From Deltaproteobacteria bacterium (GTDB lineage: Bacteria; JAUYMQ01): a stretch of 9,722 nt of DNA. The number at the start of each line of letters is the position of its first letter. Position 1 is the stretch's first letter. Where the stretch lies: NCBI GenBank assembly GCA_030698575.1, contig JAUYMQ010000295.1, positions 1 through 9,722 of the forward strand. The letters are read 5' to 3'. A program made the translations under genes and the position numbers. Below are positions 1-6,209 of this stretch, in pieces. The notes under the pieces are model-generated. The model did not search any database, was not told where the DNA came from, and was given only the letters and a program-made list of their open reading frames with translations.

Positions 1-960
1 AAGGCCGAAGAGCGCCGGGGACAGTATTGGTCGGCCCGTGTTCACGAGCGCGAAGGACGCTCCGGCGAAGCCAAGCAGCTCTACAACGCCATCATTCGCG
101 CGGCGCCGCTCTCCTACTACCGGTTCGCTGCCGAGGTAAGGCTCAAGAAGCTCGGCGTTCCCCCGAGAAACGATCTCCGGCCGCTGCCGCCCCTGGGACC
201 GCAGCCTCCGCTCCCGGGGGGCAAGGGGCTGGGCGCGCATTTTGAGCGAGGCCTCGAGCTGGCACGCCTCCGCCAGAATGCCGACGCCGCGATGGAGCTC
301 GATCTCGTCCAGTTCGGGAGCGATCTCCGGATGTACTTTGCGCGGCTCTTTCTGGACATCGACGCGAACTACGAAGCGTCGCGCATGATCCTCTCACGCC
401 ATGCCGGCGCCATGTCCCGTGACGTATCCGGGATGGAGGGACTTCTGCGTTTCACCTATCCGGCGGCCTACGATGTGCGCGTCAAGCGCGAGGCGGCGCG
501 GCGCGGGATCGATCCGCGCATCGTCTGGGCCGTGATGCGAGAGGAGAGCACCTACCGTCCCCGGATCATGAGCCCTGCGGGAGCGGTCGGTCTCTTGCAG
601 CTGATGCCGGGGACGGCCGCGCGCATCGGCCCCGAGGCGGGAGTTCCGGGCAGAGGCATGCGCCTGGAGGATCCCGGCGTGAATATCACGCTCGGTGCCT
701 ACTATCTGGGCTGGCTGATGGATCGGTACGGCGGAAAGACGGAGCGCGGGCTTGCGGGATACAATGCAGGGGAGGACGCTGTGGACCGGTGGCTCGGGGA
801 GATGCCGGCGTCGGTCCTCGCGGAGAAGGACGCCTTCATCGAGGAGATCTCATACAAGGAGACGCAGGGCTACGTGAAGAAGGTCCTCAAGAGCTACAAC
901 GTCTACCGGCGGCTCTATCCCGACGCCGCGGCGCCGGCCGCCAGGAAGCGCTCTCCCTGA
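1..960 (+). CDS. Soluble lytic murein transglycosylase, Slt70-like (5' partial)
   Basis: Periplasmic enzyme family that cleaves the MurNAc-GlcNAc bond of peptidoglycan non-hydrolytically, leaving 1,6-anhydro-MurNAc. Frame 1 is open from the first base, so the start lies outside the window; 319 residues are visible. Residues 9-48 (YWSARVHEREGRSGEAKQLY and what follows) look like the last helical repeat of the Slt70 superhelical U/L region. The catalytic SLT domain covers about residues 150-275. It has the REES motif with catalytic Glu at residue 182 (codon 544-546), then SPAGAVGLLQLMPGTA, and GYNAG at 253-257. The C-terminus IEEISYKETQGYVKKVLKSY is typical of the family's end, followed by a short basic, Ala/Pro-rich tail. 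The Pro/Gly-rich stretch at about residues 55-75 is probably a linker. It converges with the acyl-CoA ligase, 20 bases away. Family assignment is firm; the exact subtype is not. Confidence 0.93.
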   Translation, partial: KAEERRGQYWSARVHEREGRSGEAKQLYNAIIRAAPLSYYRFAAEVRLKKLGVPPRNDLRPLPPLGPQPPLPGGKGLGAHFERGLELARLRQNADAAMELDLVQFGSDLRMYFARLFLDIDANYEASRMILSRHAGAMSRDVSGMEGLLRFTYPAAYDVRVKREAARRGIDPRIVWAVMREESTYRPRIMSPAGAVGLLQLMPGTAARIGPEAGVPGRGMRLEDPGVNITLGAYYLGWLMDRYGGKTERGLAGYNAGEDAVDRWLGEMPASVLAEKDAFIEEISYKETQGYVKKVLKSYNVYRRLYPDAAAPAARKRSP

Positions 961-980
961 AGCCGGCTCCCGATGGAAGC

Positions 981-2546
981 TCAGATCTTTCTCTCGACCC
1001 CCGCCCAGTACCGGCTGCGCAGCTCCCGCTTGAGCGGTTTTCCGCTCGGGTTGTGAGGGATCTCGTCGATGAAGTCGAAGCTGCGAGGAACCTTGTAGTC
1101 CGCCAGGCGCTCCTTGCAGAAGTCGGAAAGAGCCTCTGAGGGCGCTTCGCTCTCGACTTTCAGCACGACCAGGGCCTTGAGGCTCTCCCCCCATTCCTCG
1201 TCGGGCACCCCGACGACGACGCAGTCGTAGACGGCCGGGTGCATCCGCAGGACGTTCTCGACCTCCGCAGGGTAGATGTTGACCCCGCCGCTGATCACCA
1301 TGTCCTTCTTGCGATCAACGATGTAGTAGAACCCCTCCTCGTCGACGCGGGCCATGTCCCCGACGCTGAAATATCCCTCGAGCAGGCTTTCCTCCGTCGC
1401 CTTTTCGTTCTTGTAGTAGCCCGTGATGAGCATGCTGTTCTTCACGTACAGCTGGCCAACCTCGCCGGCGGGTACCTCTTTGCCGTCTTCGCCGACGATC
1501 TTGATGTCGTTTCCGACGAGAGACTTGCCGCAGGATCCCGGTTTTCGGATCTGGTCCTGCGGCAGAAGGATGGTATTGATGCCCGTTTCCGTCGCCCCGT
1601 AGAATTCGTATAGGCAGTCGGGTCCGAAGATCGCAATCGTCTGCGTCTTGACGGAATGGTGGCAGGGCGCCGCGCCCGTGATCAGAGCTCGCATGGATGA
1701 AACATCGTGTCGTTGTTTCACGAACTCCGGGAGATTGGCGATGCGATTGAGCTGGGTTGGAACCACGAAGGCGGTGGTGATTTTCTCCTGCTCGACCGTC
1801 GCAAGGAAAGCTTCCGGATCAAAATGCCTGCCAATTACGACCGTTGCTCCGAAGACCAGGTGAATGGCCGTGAAGAACGCGGGGGCCGAGTGATAGAGGG
1901 GGCAGGTAACATAATTGACGTCGTTCATCGAAAAGCCGAAGTTCATGATGATGTCGGTGAGCATTTCGAGGTTGCGCGGCTGGTTGGCGCGGTAGGCTCC
2001 CTTGGGGGTTCCCGTGGTGCCGGAAGTGTAGATGATGGTGGAGCTGGCCTCCTCCGGATCGGCATCCAGTTCGGCGTCGCTGCCGCTTTCCATGAGCGTC
2101 TCGTACCGCTTGAAGGCGGGTGGCACGTTGTCCCCGAGAACAATGTAGTTCCCCTCCCGGATGTGACTTGCCCGGGGCATGACGGGACCCACCACGTTGA
2201 TGAACTCCTCGCCGAGAATGAGCGCCCGGGCCTCCGAGTTGTTGAGGATGAATTCGATCTCGGGCGCTTTGAGGCGGTAGCCGATCGGAACAGCGGAGCT
2301 CTTGAGCTTCTGCATCGCGAACATCACTTCGGCCCACTCGGCGCGGTTGTGGAGCAGTACCGCCACGCGGTCGCCCCGCCCGATGCCCACCTCCCGGAGG
2401 GCGCTCGCGAGGCGATTGACGCGCATGTTGAACTCCCGGAAACTGAGCCGAAGATCACCGTCTACGATGGCTGTGCGGTCCGGATTGTGAACGGCCTGGA
2501 ACTGGAGAGTGAACGGAGCAGGCTCGGATGTCTGGCCGTCAGTCAT
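981..2546 (-). CDS. AMP-forming acyl-CoA synthetase (ANL superfamily, FadD/CaiC-like)
   Basis: Activates a carboxylic acid with ATP to an acyl-adenylate and then transfers it to CoA; probably cytoplasmic. The 521-residue product has normal family length. Motifs in order: P-loop YTSGTTGTPKG (173-183), FYGATE (315-320), GD of the A7/A8 region (396-397), hinge DRKKD (411-415), GGVNIYPAEVE (420-430), and IPHNPSGKPLKRELR with catalytic Lys at 503. All key residues are intact. The start is set at ATG 2546, preceded by GGGAGAG on the minus strand. An in-frame TTG at 2615 would add 23 residues but has no Shine-Dalgarno sequence. The gene is divergent from the GMC dehydrogenase pair, which suggests a shared regulatory region and perhaps a shared catabolic pathway. 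The sequence resembles medium/long-chain, bile-acid or carnitine-type ligases; I cannot decide the substrate. Confidence 0.94.
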   Translation of the reverse strand: MTDGQTSEPAPFTLQFQAVHNPDRTAIVDGDLRLSFREFNMRVNRLASALREVGIGRGDRVAVLLHNRAEWAEVMFAMQKLKSSAVPIGYRLKAPEIEFILNNSEARALILGEEFINVVGPVMPRASHIREGNYIVLGDNVPPAFKRYETLMESGSDAELDADPEEASSTIIYTSGTTGTPKGAYRANQPRNLEMLTDIIMNFGFSMNDVNYVTCPLYHSAPAFFTAIHLVFGATVVIGRHFDPEAFLATVEQEKITTAFVVPTQLNRIANLPEFVKQRHDVSSMRALITGAAPCHHSVKTQTIAIFGPDCLYEFYGATETGINTILLPQDQIRKPGSCGKSLVGNDIKIVGEDGKEVPAGEVGQLYVKNSMLITGYYKNEKATEESLLEGYFSVGDMARVDEEGFYYIVDRKKDMVISGGVNIYPAEVENVLRMHPAVYDCVVVGVPDEEWGESLKALVVLKVESEAPSEALSDFCKERLADYKVPRSFDFIDEIPHNPSGKPLKRELRSRYWAGVERKI

Positions 2547-2550
2547 GGAT

Positions 2551-2557
2551 CTCTCCC
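2551..2557 (-). promoter_or_regulatory. Shine-Dalgarno site fixing the acyl-CoA ligase start
   Basis: The minus strand reads GGGAGAG then ATCC before the ATG at 2546. The core GGGAG lies six bases from the start codon. This favours ATG 2546 over the in-frame upstream TTG at 2615, which has only a CCCCACACA-type leader. Confidence 0.7.
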
Positions 2558-2631
2558 GGATTTCGTCGAGGTGCGCGCAGCGGTTGTGTGCAGGCAGACG
2601 GAGTTTCGCTTTCAATGTGTGGGGATCCGCG

Positions 2632-2660
2632 AGTTTATCGGAAGGGGATCGGCCTTACAA
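2632..2660 (-). promoter_or_regulatory. Candidate sigma-70-type promoter for the acyl-CoA ligase
   Basis: On the minus strand, TTGTAA (2655-2660, four of six matches to TTGACA) is followed after exactly 17 bases by TAAACT (2632-2637, four of six matches to TATAAT). This would give a leader of about 80 bases before the ATG at 2546. Two direct copies of GGGGATC on the plus strand (2621-2627 and 2644-2650) flank the -10 box, 23 bases apart, and could be coincidental or an operator. The match is modest and rests on base reading alone. Confidence 0.35.
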
Positions 2661-2673
2661 GCTCGCGGCGCGT

Positions 2674-2702
2674 TTGACAGGCCTGGTGGACACTGATAGG
2701 AG
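2674..2702 (+). promoter_or_regulatory. Weak candidate promoter for the dehydrogenase operon
   Basis: A perfect TTGACA occurs at 2674-2679. At the ideal 17-base spacing the -10 position reads TAGGAG (2697-2702), only three of six matches; TGATAG at 14 bases is no better. If used, it would give a leader of about 55-60 bases to ATG 2766. The -35 is convincing and the -10 is not, so this may need an activator or may be chance. Confidence 0.22.
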
Positions 2703-2765
2703 GAAATCGGCTGGACGCCCATCAACGGGTGCTTCCTTCCGGGAGGCGCTCCTCGGGGATTCCTG

Positions 2766-3407
2766 ATGAAAACAGATGAGAGATCTCGAACCCTCTGGAA
2801 GCCGCCGGCGACGGCTGGCGCTGAGGCCGCCGTCGAAGGCTTGACCGTCGAGGTGAACCGCCGGAATTTTTTGAAAGGCACCCTGGCGGGTTCAATTCTG
2901 CTCGCGGGCTCGGGCCTGCTGCCGGCCGGTTGCGCCAGGTACGAAGCGCCCGGCGCTGAGCTCAAGGTCTTCAGCGAGAAGGAATATGCCGTCATGAAGG
3001 CGGCCGCCGACGCCCTGGTGGGGCATGGCGGTGAGGGCGCGCCGAGCGCGACGGAGGCCGGTGTGGCCGCTCAGTTCGACGCGCAGCTAGCCTTCGCGCC
3101 CGAAGAGGTGCGCACCCAGGTGAAGCAGATGCTCCAGATATTCGAGCACGGCACCCAGGTCTTCTTCTTCTCGATCAAGCGTTTTACGGAACTGTCGCCG
3201 GAGCAGCAGGACAGCTACATAGAAACCTGGATGGAAAGCGGGATAGCCTTCCGCAAGACCGTCTTCACGGCCATGAGGCGGATATCCTTCGCTATCTATT
3301 ACGCCACGCCGGCCGTGTGGTCCTCGATTGACTACGACGGTCCCTGGATCGGCCAGACCGCCATCGGCGGACGCGGCTGGGCCGAAAAGCAGCTTCGAAA
3401 CTTCTGA
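2766..3407 (+). CDS. Tat-signal small subunit, gluconate 2-dehydrogenase subunit 3-like
   Basis: The 213-residue product carries a twin-arginine signal, NRRNFLKG (Arg 32-33), followed by a hydrophobic stretch at about 38-52 and a possible cleavage region near GLLPAGC. The C56 context (PAGC) is not a good lipobox. The mature part, beginning FSEKEYAVMKAAADALV, resembles the small subunits paired with FAD-dependent GMC dehydrogenases (gluconate 2-dehydrogenase subunit 3, the gamma subunit of bacterial FAD-glucose dehydrogenase). In known systems this subunit is needed for folding and carries its signal-less flavoprotein partner through the Tat pore. The GMC gene follows after 25 bases, which fits that role. 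The ATG at 2766 gives an unusually long 31-residue stretch before the Arg pair; a start at GTG 2853 just before NRRNF is possible but has no clear Shine-Dalgarno. Confidence 0.82.
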   Translation: MKTDERSRTLWKPPATAGAEAAVEGLTVEVNRRNFLKGTLAGSILLAGSGLLPAGCARYEAPGAELKVFSEKEYAVMKAAADALVGHGGEGAPSATEAGVAAQFDAQLAFAPEEVRTQVKQMLQIFEHGTQVFFFSIKRFTELSPEQQDSYIETWMESGIAFRKTVFTAMRRISFAIYYATPAVWSSIDYDGPWIGQTAIGGRGWAEKQLRNF

Positions 3408-3418
3408 CCGGTATTCTC

Positions 3419-3426
3419 AGGGAGGG
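3419..3426 (+). promoter_or_regulatory. Shine-Dalgarno site fixing the GMC dehydrogenase start
   Basis: AGGGAGGG lies with GGAGG seven bases upstream of ATG 3433, inside the 25-base gap after the small-subunit gene. It supports ATG 3433 over the in-frame upstream TTG at 3328, which would overlap the small-subunit gene. Confidence 0.75.
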
Positions 3427-3432
3427 CCCGCC

Positions 3433-4965
3433 ATGGGCGAGGTCTACGAGTACACGGACATACGCGAGGATCGGTCGGAGACGGTGGACGTCTGCGTGAT
3501 CGGCACGGGCGCGGGCGGGGCGACCCTGGCCTACGAGCTTGCCGCCGCCGGGAAGTCCGTGGTCATGCTGGAGGCGGGGGGGTACTACCGGGCGAAGGAC
3601 TTCAACCAGCGCGAGCTGGAAATGAACGCCCTCCTGTTCGTGGACGGGGGAGCCCAGGCGCCCAAGGACGGCTCGATCACCGTTCTCCAGGGAAGGTGCG
3701 TGGGCGGCTCGACGACGGTGAACGCGCTGGTCTGCTTTCGCACGCCGGATTTCGTGCTCGAGGACTGGGCGGCCAACTACGGGATCGAAGGCTATTCCAC
3801 GGCCGATCTCGCGCCCCACTTCGCGAGGGCCGAGGAGATCCTGAGCGTCAAGGAAAACACCGAAATCGAGATCAACAACAACAGCCGGATCTTCCGGAAA
3901 GGGTGCCGGGAGATGGGAGTCGCGGTGGCTCCCTTCAGGCGAAATGTGGTCGCCTGCCAGCTCTCGGGCTTCTGCGTGCAGGGCTGCTCCTACGACGCCA
4001 AGCAGGCGGCGCTGGTGACCTATATCCCCCGCGCGATCGCCGCAGGCGCAACGCTCTATGCCGACACCGAAGCCGAGGAGATCCTGCTGACGGACGGCCG
4101 CGCTTCCGGTGTGCAGGCCGTGATGCGGGATCGGAGGACCGGCCAGCCGCTGGGACAGCTGAAGATCCGGAGCAAGATCGTCATCCTCGCGGCGGGCGCC
4201 ATTCAGACCCCGCTCTTGCTCCTGCGGAACAAGATCGGCAACTCGAGCGGGCAGGTGGGCAAGAACCTCGCGCTGCATCCCAACGTTTTCGTGCTCGGCA
4301 AGTTCAACGAGGATATCCACCCTTACCGCGGGGCGCTCATGGGCTGCTATTCCGACGAGTGGATGCACCCGGACAAGGGCGGGATCCTCATTGAAGCCGG
4401 CTTCGGCGGCCCCGCTGGGATGTCCGTGCTCCTTCCCGGGTTCGGAAACCCGGCCCGGGAGATCATGACGGGCCTGAAACACCTGGCCGGGTGGTTCCCC
4501 CTGGTGCACGACAAGGGGGTCGGTGAAGTGGCGGTGGGGAAGGACGGCAAGAAGGTTATCAGCTACGAGATGACGCCGGAGGACGGCGAGAAGCTGAAGT
4601 TCGGCCTCGTCCGCTGCAGCGAGATCGCTTTCGCCGCGGGCGCAACCGAGGTCCATACGGCTTTCACCCGGCCGCTCACCCTCGGTTCGGCGAAGGACGT
4701 GGGCCAGATCGACCGCATGCCCACCGGACCAAACGACGTCGCGCTGATCTCCTATCATCCCCAGGGATCCTGCAGGATGGGGCCGGATCCCTCTCGCGCC
4801 GTCGTCGGGCTCGACGGTCAGGCCCACGACGTCCCCGGACTGTTCATCACCGACGCCAGCATATTCCCCACTTCTGTTTCGGTGAACACGCAGATCCCGA
4901 CCTATGGCATGGCCACGAAGATCGCTTCGGGGATCCTGGCGGACGACGCCAAGCATTTCGGCTGA
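3433..4965 (+). CDS. GMC-family FAD-dependent dehydrogenase, catalytic subunit
   Basis: A flavoprotein that oxidises an alcohol or sugar hydroxyl; 510 residues. The N-terminal FAD fold shows VCVIGTGAGGATLAYELA (GxGxxG at 24-29) and LEAGG (46-50), with the second flavin-contact motif GRCVGGSTTVNAL at 87-99. The C-terminal GMC signature is YHPQGSCRMG (441-450, catalytic His 442), then DVPGLFITDASIFPTSVSVN (466-485, Asn 485 as likely partner of His), then TYGMA. Between them is C175-X5-C181-X3-C185, the spacing I recall for the 3Fe-4S ligands of Burkholderia FAD-glucose dehydrogenase. There is no signal peptide; export probably depends on the Tat signal of the preceding subunit. No cytochrome c gene follows, so the electron acceptor is unknown. 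The substrate cannot be deduced (glucose, gluconate, sorbitol, long-chain alcohol and sterol are all possible). Confidence 0.92.
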   Translation: MGEVYEYTDIREDRSETVDVCVIGTGAGGATLAYELAAAGKSVVMLEAGGYYRAKDFNQRELEMNALLFVDGGAQAPKDGSITVLQGRCVGGSTTVNALVCFRTPDFVLEDWAANYGIEGYSTADLAPHFARAEEILSVKENTEIEINNNSRIFRKGCREMGVAVAPFRRNVVACQLSGFCVQGCSYDAKQAALVTYIPRAIAAGATLYADTEAEEILLTDGRASGVQAVMRDRRTGQPLGQLKIRSKIVILAAGAIQTPLLLLRNKIGNSSGQVGKNLALHPNVFVLGKFNEDIHPYRGALMGCYSDEWMHPDKGGILIEAGFGGPAGMSVLLPGFGNPAREIMTGLKHLAGWFPLVHDKGVGEVAVGKDGKKVISYEMTPEDGEKLKFGLVRCSEIAFAAGATEVHTAFTRPLTLGSAKDVGQIDRMPTGPNDVALISYHPQGSCRMGPDPSRAVVGLDGQAHDVPGLFITDASIFPTSVSVNTQIPTYGMATKIASGILADDAKHFG

Positions 4966-5039
4966 AGCGAGGACGGATAAGAGGGACCGGAACGGGGAGC
5001 ACGGACTCGCCGTTCGCGACCAATCGCGGGAGAGTGCGG

Positions 5040-5276
5040 ATGGCTGACGTGAAGAGGCCGCGTGAGCGGGCCATGGACGAACAGGACGTCGAGAAGATCG
5101 TCAATGCGATCAAAGCCTCCAATCTCACGACGTGCTACTTGCTCTACCAGGTGCTCGTCGAGACCCGAGGCGAGAAGGCCGGATACGAGCAGTTCAAGGC
5201 CGACTGGCTCCGGACTTACTTCTCGACCCTCAAGATTGTCGAGAAGGTGAAGCGTCGATCTTCTGATCGCACCTGA
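5040..5276 (+). CDS. Small hypothetical protein (78 aa)
   Basis: I do not recognise this protein. The product is 78 residues, highly charged, with no signal peptide or membrane segment. It starts with a basic stretch (VKRPRER) followed by DEQDVEKIVNAIKASNL and a helix-rich body ending in KIVEKVKRRSSDRT. One Cys (TTCYLL) is present. ATG 5040 is chosen because GGGAG lies seven bases upstream (5028-5032). The GTG at 5034 overlaps that Shine-Dalgarno, and the ATG at 5073 (MDEQDV) is possible but less well supported. The gene stands alone, 74 bases after the GMC gene and about 200 bases before the nucleotidyltransferase-like gene, on the same strand. Codon use looks like that of its neighbours. 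It could be a small soluble regulator; nothing shows this. Confidence 0.55.
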   Translation: MADVKRPRERAMDEQDVEKIVNAIKASNLTTCYLLYQVLVETRGEKAGYEQFKADWLRTYFSTLKIVEKVKRRSSDRT

Positions 5277-5305
5277 GTCGGCCCGTTATCGAAGGGACGG
5301 CACGC

Positions 5306-5410
5306 ATGAAGGGCCCCCTTCAGGAATCACCCCGCGACCTCGTACCCGTTCCTCTCGGCACCCACAATCTTGTCTGCCTCCAGGGATTCCACGGAAAGGA
5401 GCTGGCATGA
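5306..5410 (+). CDS. Putative mini-ORF 1 in the leader of the nucleotidyltransferase operon
   Basis: ATG 5306 opens a 34-codon frame beginning MKGPLQESPRDLV and ending GKELA. It stops at TGA 5408-5410, which overlaps the next ATG as ATGA. A partial Shine-Dalgarno (AAGGGA, 5292-5297) lies eight bases upstream. The peptide matches nothing I know. It may be a leader peptide, a remnant of a broken gene, or chance. It is listed because of the ordered overlap with the following mini-ORF. Confidence 0.25.
   Translation: MKGPLQESPRDLVPVPLGTHNLVCLQGFHGKELA
5308..5321 (+). repeat. Small inverted repeat at mini-ORF 1 start, with a competing upstream copy
   Basis: GAAGGG (5308-5313) can pair with CCCTTC (5316-5321), more realistically as a TGAAGG/CCTTCA stem of six pairs with a four-base loop (5307-5322). 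A second GAAGGG at 5291-5296 could pair with the same CCCTTC instead. No T-run follows, so this is not an intrinsic terminator. Confidence 0.35.
5396..5401 (+). promoter_or_regulatory. Strong Shine-Dalgarno ahead of mini-ORF 2
   Basis: AAGGAG lies five bases upstream of ATG 5407. It is the best ribosome-binding site in the 5277-5474 leader, yet the frame it serves is only 23 codons long. This points either to translational coupling to the GTG at 5475 or to a frameshift in a once longer gene. Confidence 0.6.
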
Positions 5411-5478
5411 GGCGCCCGTCGCTTCGCCTCGCGGCCCGGACCACGGAACTCTGCCAGCCGACGGTTTTCGCGCAGTGA
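5407..5478 (+). CDS. Putative mini-ORF 2 (23 aa), overlapping the nucleotidyltransferase start
   Basis: The frame runs from ATG 5407, well placed after AAGGAG, to TGA 5476-5478. The product begins MRRPSLRLAARTTEL, is Arg-rich and ends TVFAQ. Its stop overlaps the GTG at 5475 as GTGA, the classic geometry for translational coupling. The next frame has no Shine-Dalgarno of its own, so this mini-ORF may deliver ribosomes to it. The alternative is that a single-base indel split the true N-terminus of the nucleotidyltransferase-like gene. Confidence 0.35.
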   Translation: MRRPSLRLAARTTELCQPTVFAQ

Positions 5479-6209
5479 GCCGCCGCGACCCCGCGCTCGA
5501 CAGATTCGTCATCGACTGCCGACGCTTGTTCGAGGTCGAACTCGAGAGCGTCTTTCTCTATGGAAGCGGTGCGGATGGCGAGTTTCGCGAAGGCCTGTCG
5601 GATCACAATCTGGCGATCGTCATGAAACCGGTCCGGCCCGAGGCACTGCGCCGGGCATCGCGGCGCCTCGGCACGTGGCGAAAGTGGGGCATCGGAACGC
5701 CCCTCGTCCTGGACGCTTCGGTGCTGGAGGAGGGGATGTCGGTTTTTCCGATCGAACTCGGGGAGATGAAACGAGCGCACCGCGTGCTTTTCGGGAGCGA
5801 CCCCTTTCTGTCCCTCCATGTTGGAACGGAGCGGCTCCGCTGGCAGTGCGAGTACGAAATCCAGGCGAAGATTCTTTCCCTCCGTCAGGCTTATCTCCGC
5901 GAGGCGGGCTCGCCGGCGGCCACGCTGAGAATAGTGCAGGACTCGCTCAAGTCCTTTCTCATCATCATGCGTAACGCCTTGACCCTCATAGGAGAATCGC
6001 CCCCCTCGCGACTGACCGAGGTGCTCGATCGCGTGGAGTCCCGCTGGGGAGTCGCGCTGCCGACCTGGCGGCGGGTCCTGTCGACGCGGCAGGAGGGAGG
6101 CCGGGTCAAGCGCGCGGAGATCCACCCGCTGTTCGCCGCCTATCTCGATGAAGCCGCCTCCCTCGTGGCGCACTTCAGCGAGCCCATCGATGGGGGGAGC
6201 GCCCCATGA
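5475..6209 (+). CDS. Nucleotidyltransferase-like protein with variant DxN motif
   Basis: The 244-residue product has an N-terminal nucleotidyltransferase-fold signature: VFLYGSGADG (Gly-Ser at 30-31) followed by GLSDHNLAIVM (40-50). The usual DxD metal site is D43-H44-N45, so the second acid is Asn. LVLD (77-80) may supply the third acid. FPIELGEMKRAHRVLFGSDP (91-110) resembles what I recall from a poorly characterised family of stand-alone nucleotidyltransferase-like proteins. The second half is helical, including a stretch around 155-172, and may be a HEPN-like partner domain. GTG 5475 is chosen because the GTGA overlap with the preceding mini-ORF is tight. The frame stays open back to TTG 5370, but that start has no ribosome site and the extra 35 residues look non-conserved. 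It is the first gene of the run continuing to 8780. Activity and substrate are unknown. Confidence 0.68.
   Translation: MSRRDPALDRFVIDCRRLFEVELESVFLYGSGADGEFREGLSDHNLAIVMKPVRPEALRRASRRLGTWRKWGIGTPLVLDASVLEEGMSVFPIELGEMKRAHRVLFGSDPFLSLHVGTERLRWQCEYEIQAKILSLRQAYLREAGSPAATLRIVQDSLKSFLIIMRNALTLIGESPPSRLTEVLDRVESRWGVALPTWRRVLSTRQEGGRVKRAEIHPLFAAYLDEAASLVAHFSEPIDGGSAP

Noticed and set aside
1707-2696. 329-codon plus-strand frame opposite the acyl-CoA ligase
   Set aside because: It is the antisense of a clear ANL enzyme gene, has no recognisable motif, and is long only because the GC-rich complement lacks stops.
2698-2706. Strong Shine-Dalgarno-like AGGAGGAAAT with no gene after it
   Set aside because: No ATG, GTG or TTG lies at a useful distance in any frame. 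The frame of the small-subunit gene is open here but would need an ATC start only two bases away. Probably chance purine richness.
2741-2752. GGAG-GCG-CTCC hairpin just before the small-subunit start
   Set aside because: Only four base pairs with a three-base loop; such short stems are common in sequence this GC-rich.
3292-4956. 554-codon minus-strand frame opposite the GMC dehydrogenase
   Set aside because: The plus strand encodes full FAD and GMC motifs. The antisense product is Arg/His/Asp-rich with no domain, typical of a shadow frame.
4966-5039. Possible terminator or promoter after the GMC gene
   Set aside because: No convincing stem followed by a T-run and no good -35/-10 pair could be read in these 74 bases.
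5286-6173. 295-codon minus-strand frame opposite the nucleotidyltransferase-like gene
   Set aside because: The plus-strand product has a recognisable fold signature and overlaps the TPM start as ATGA; the antisense product has none.
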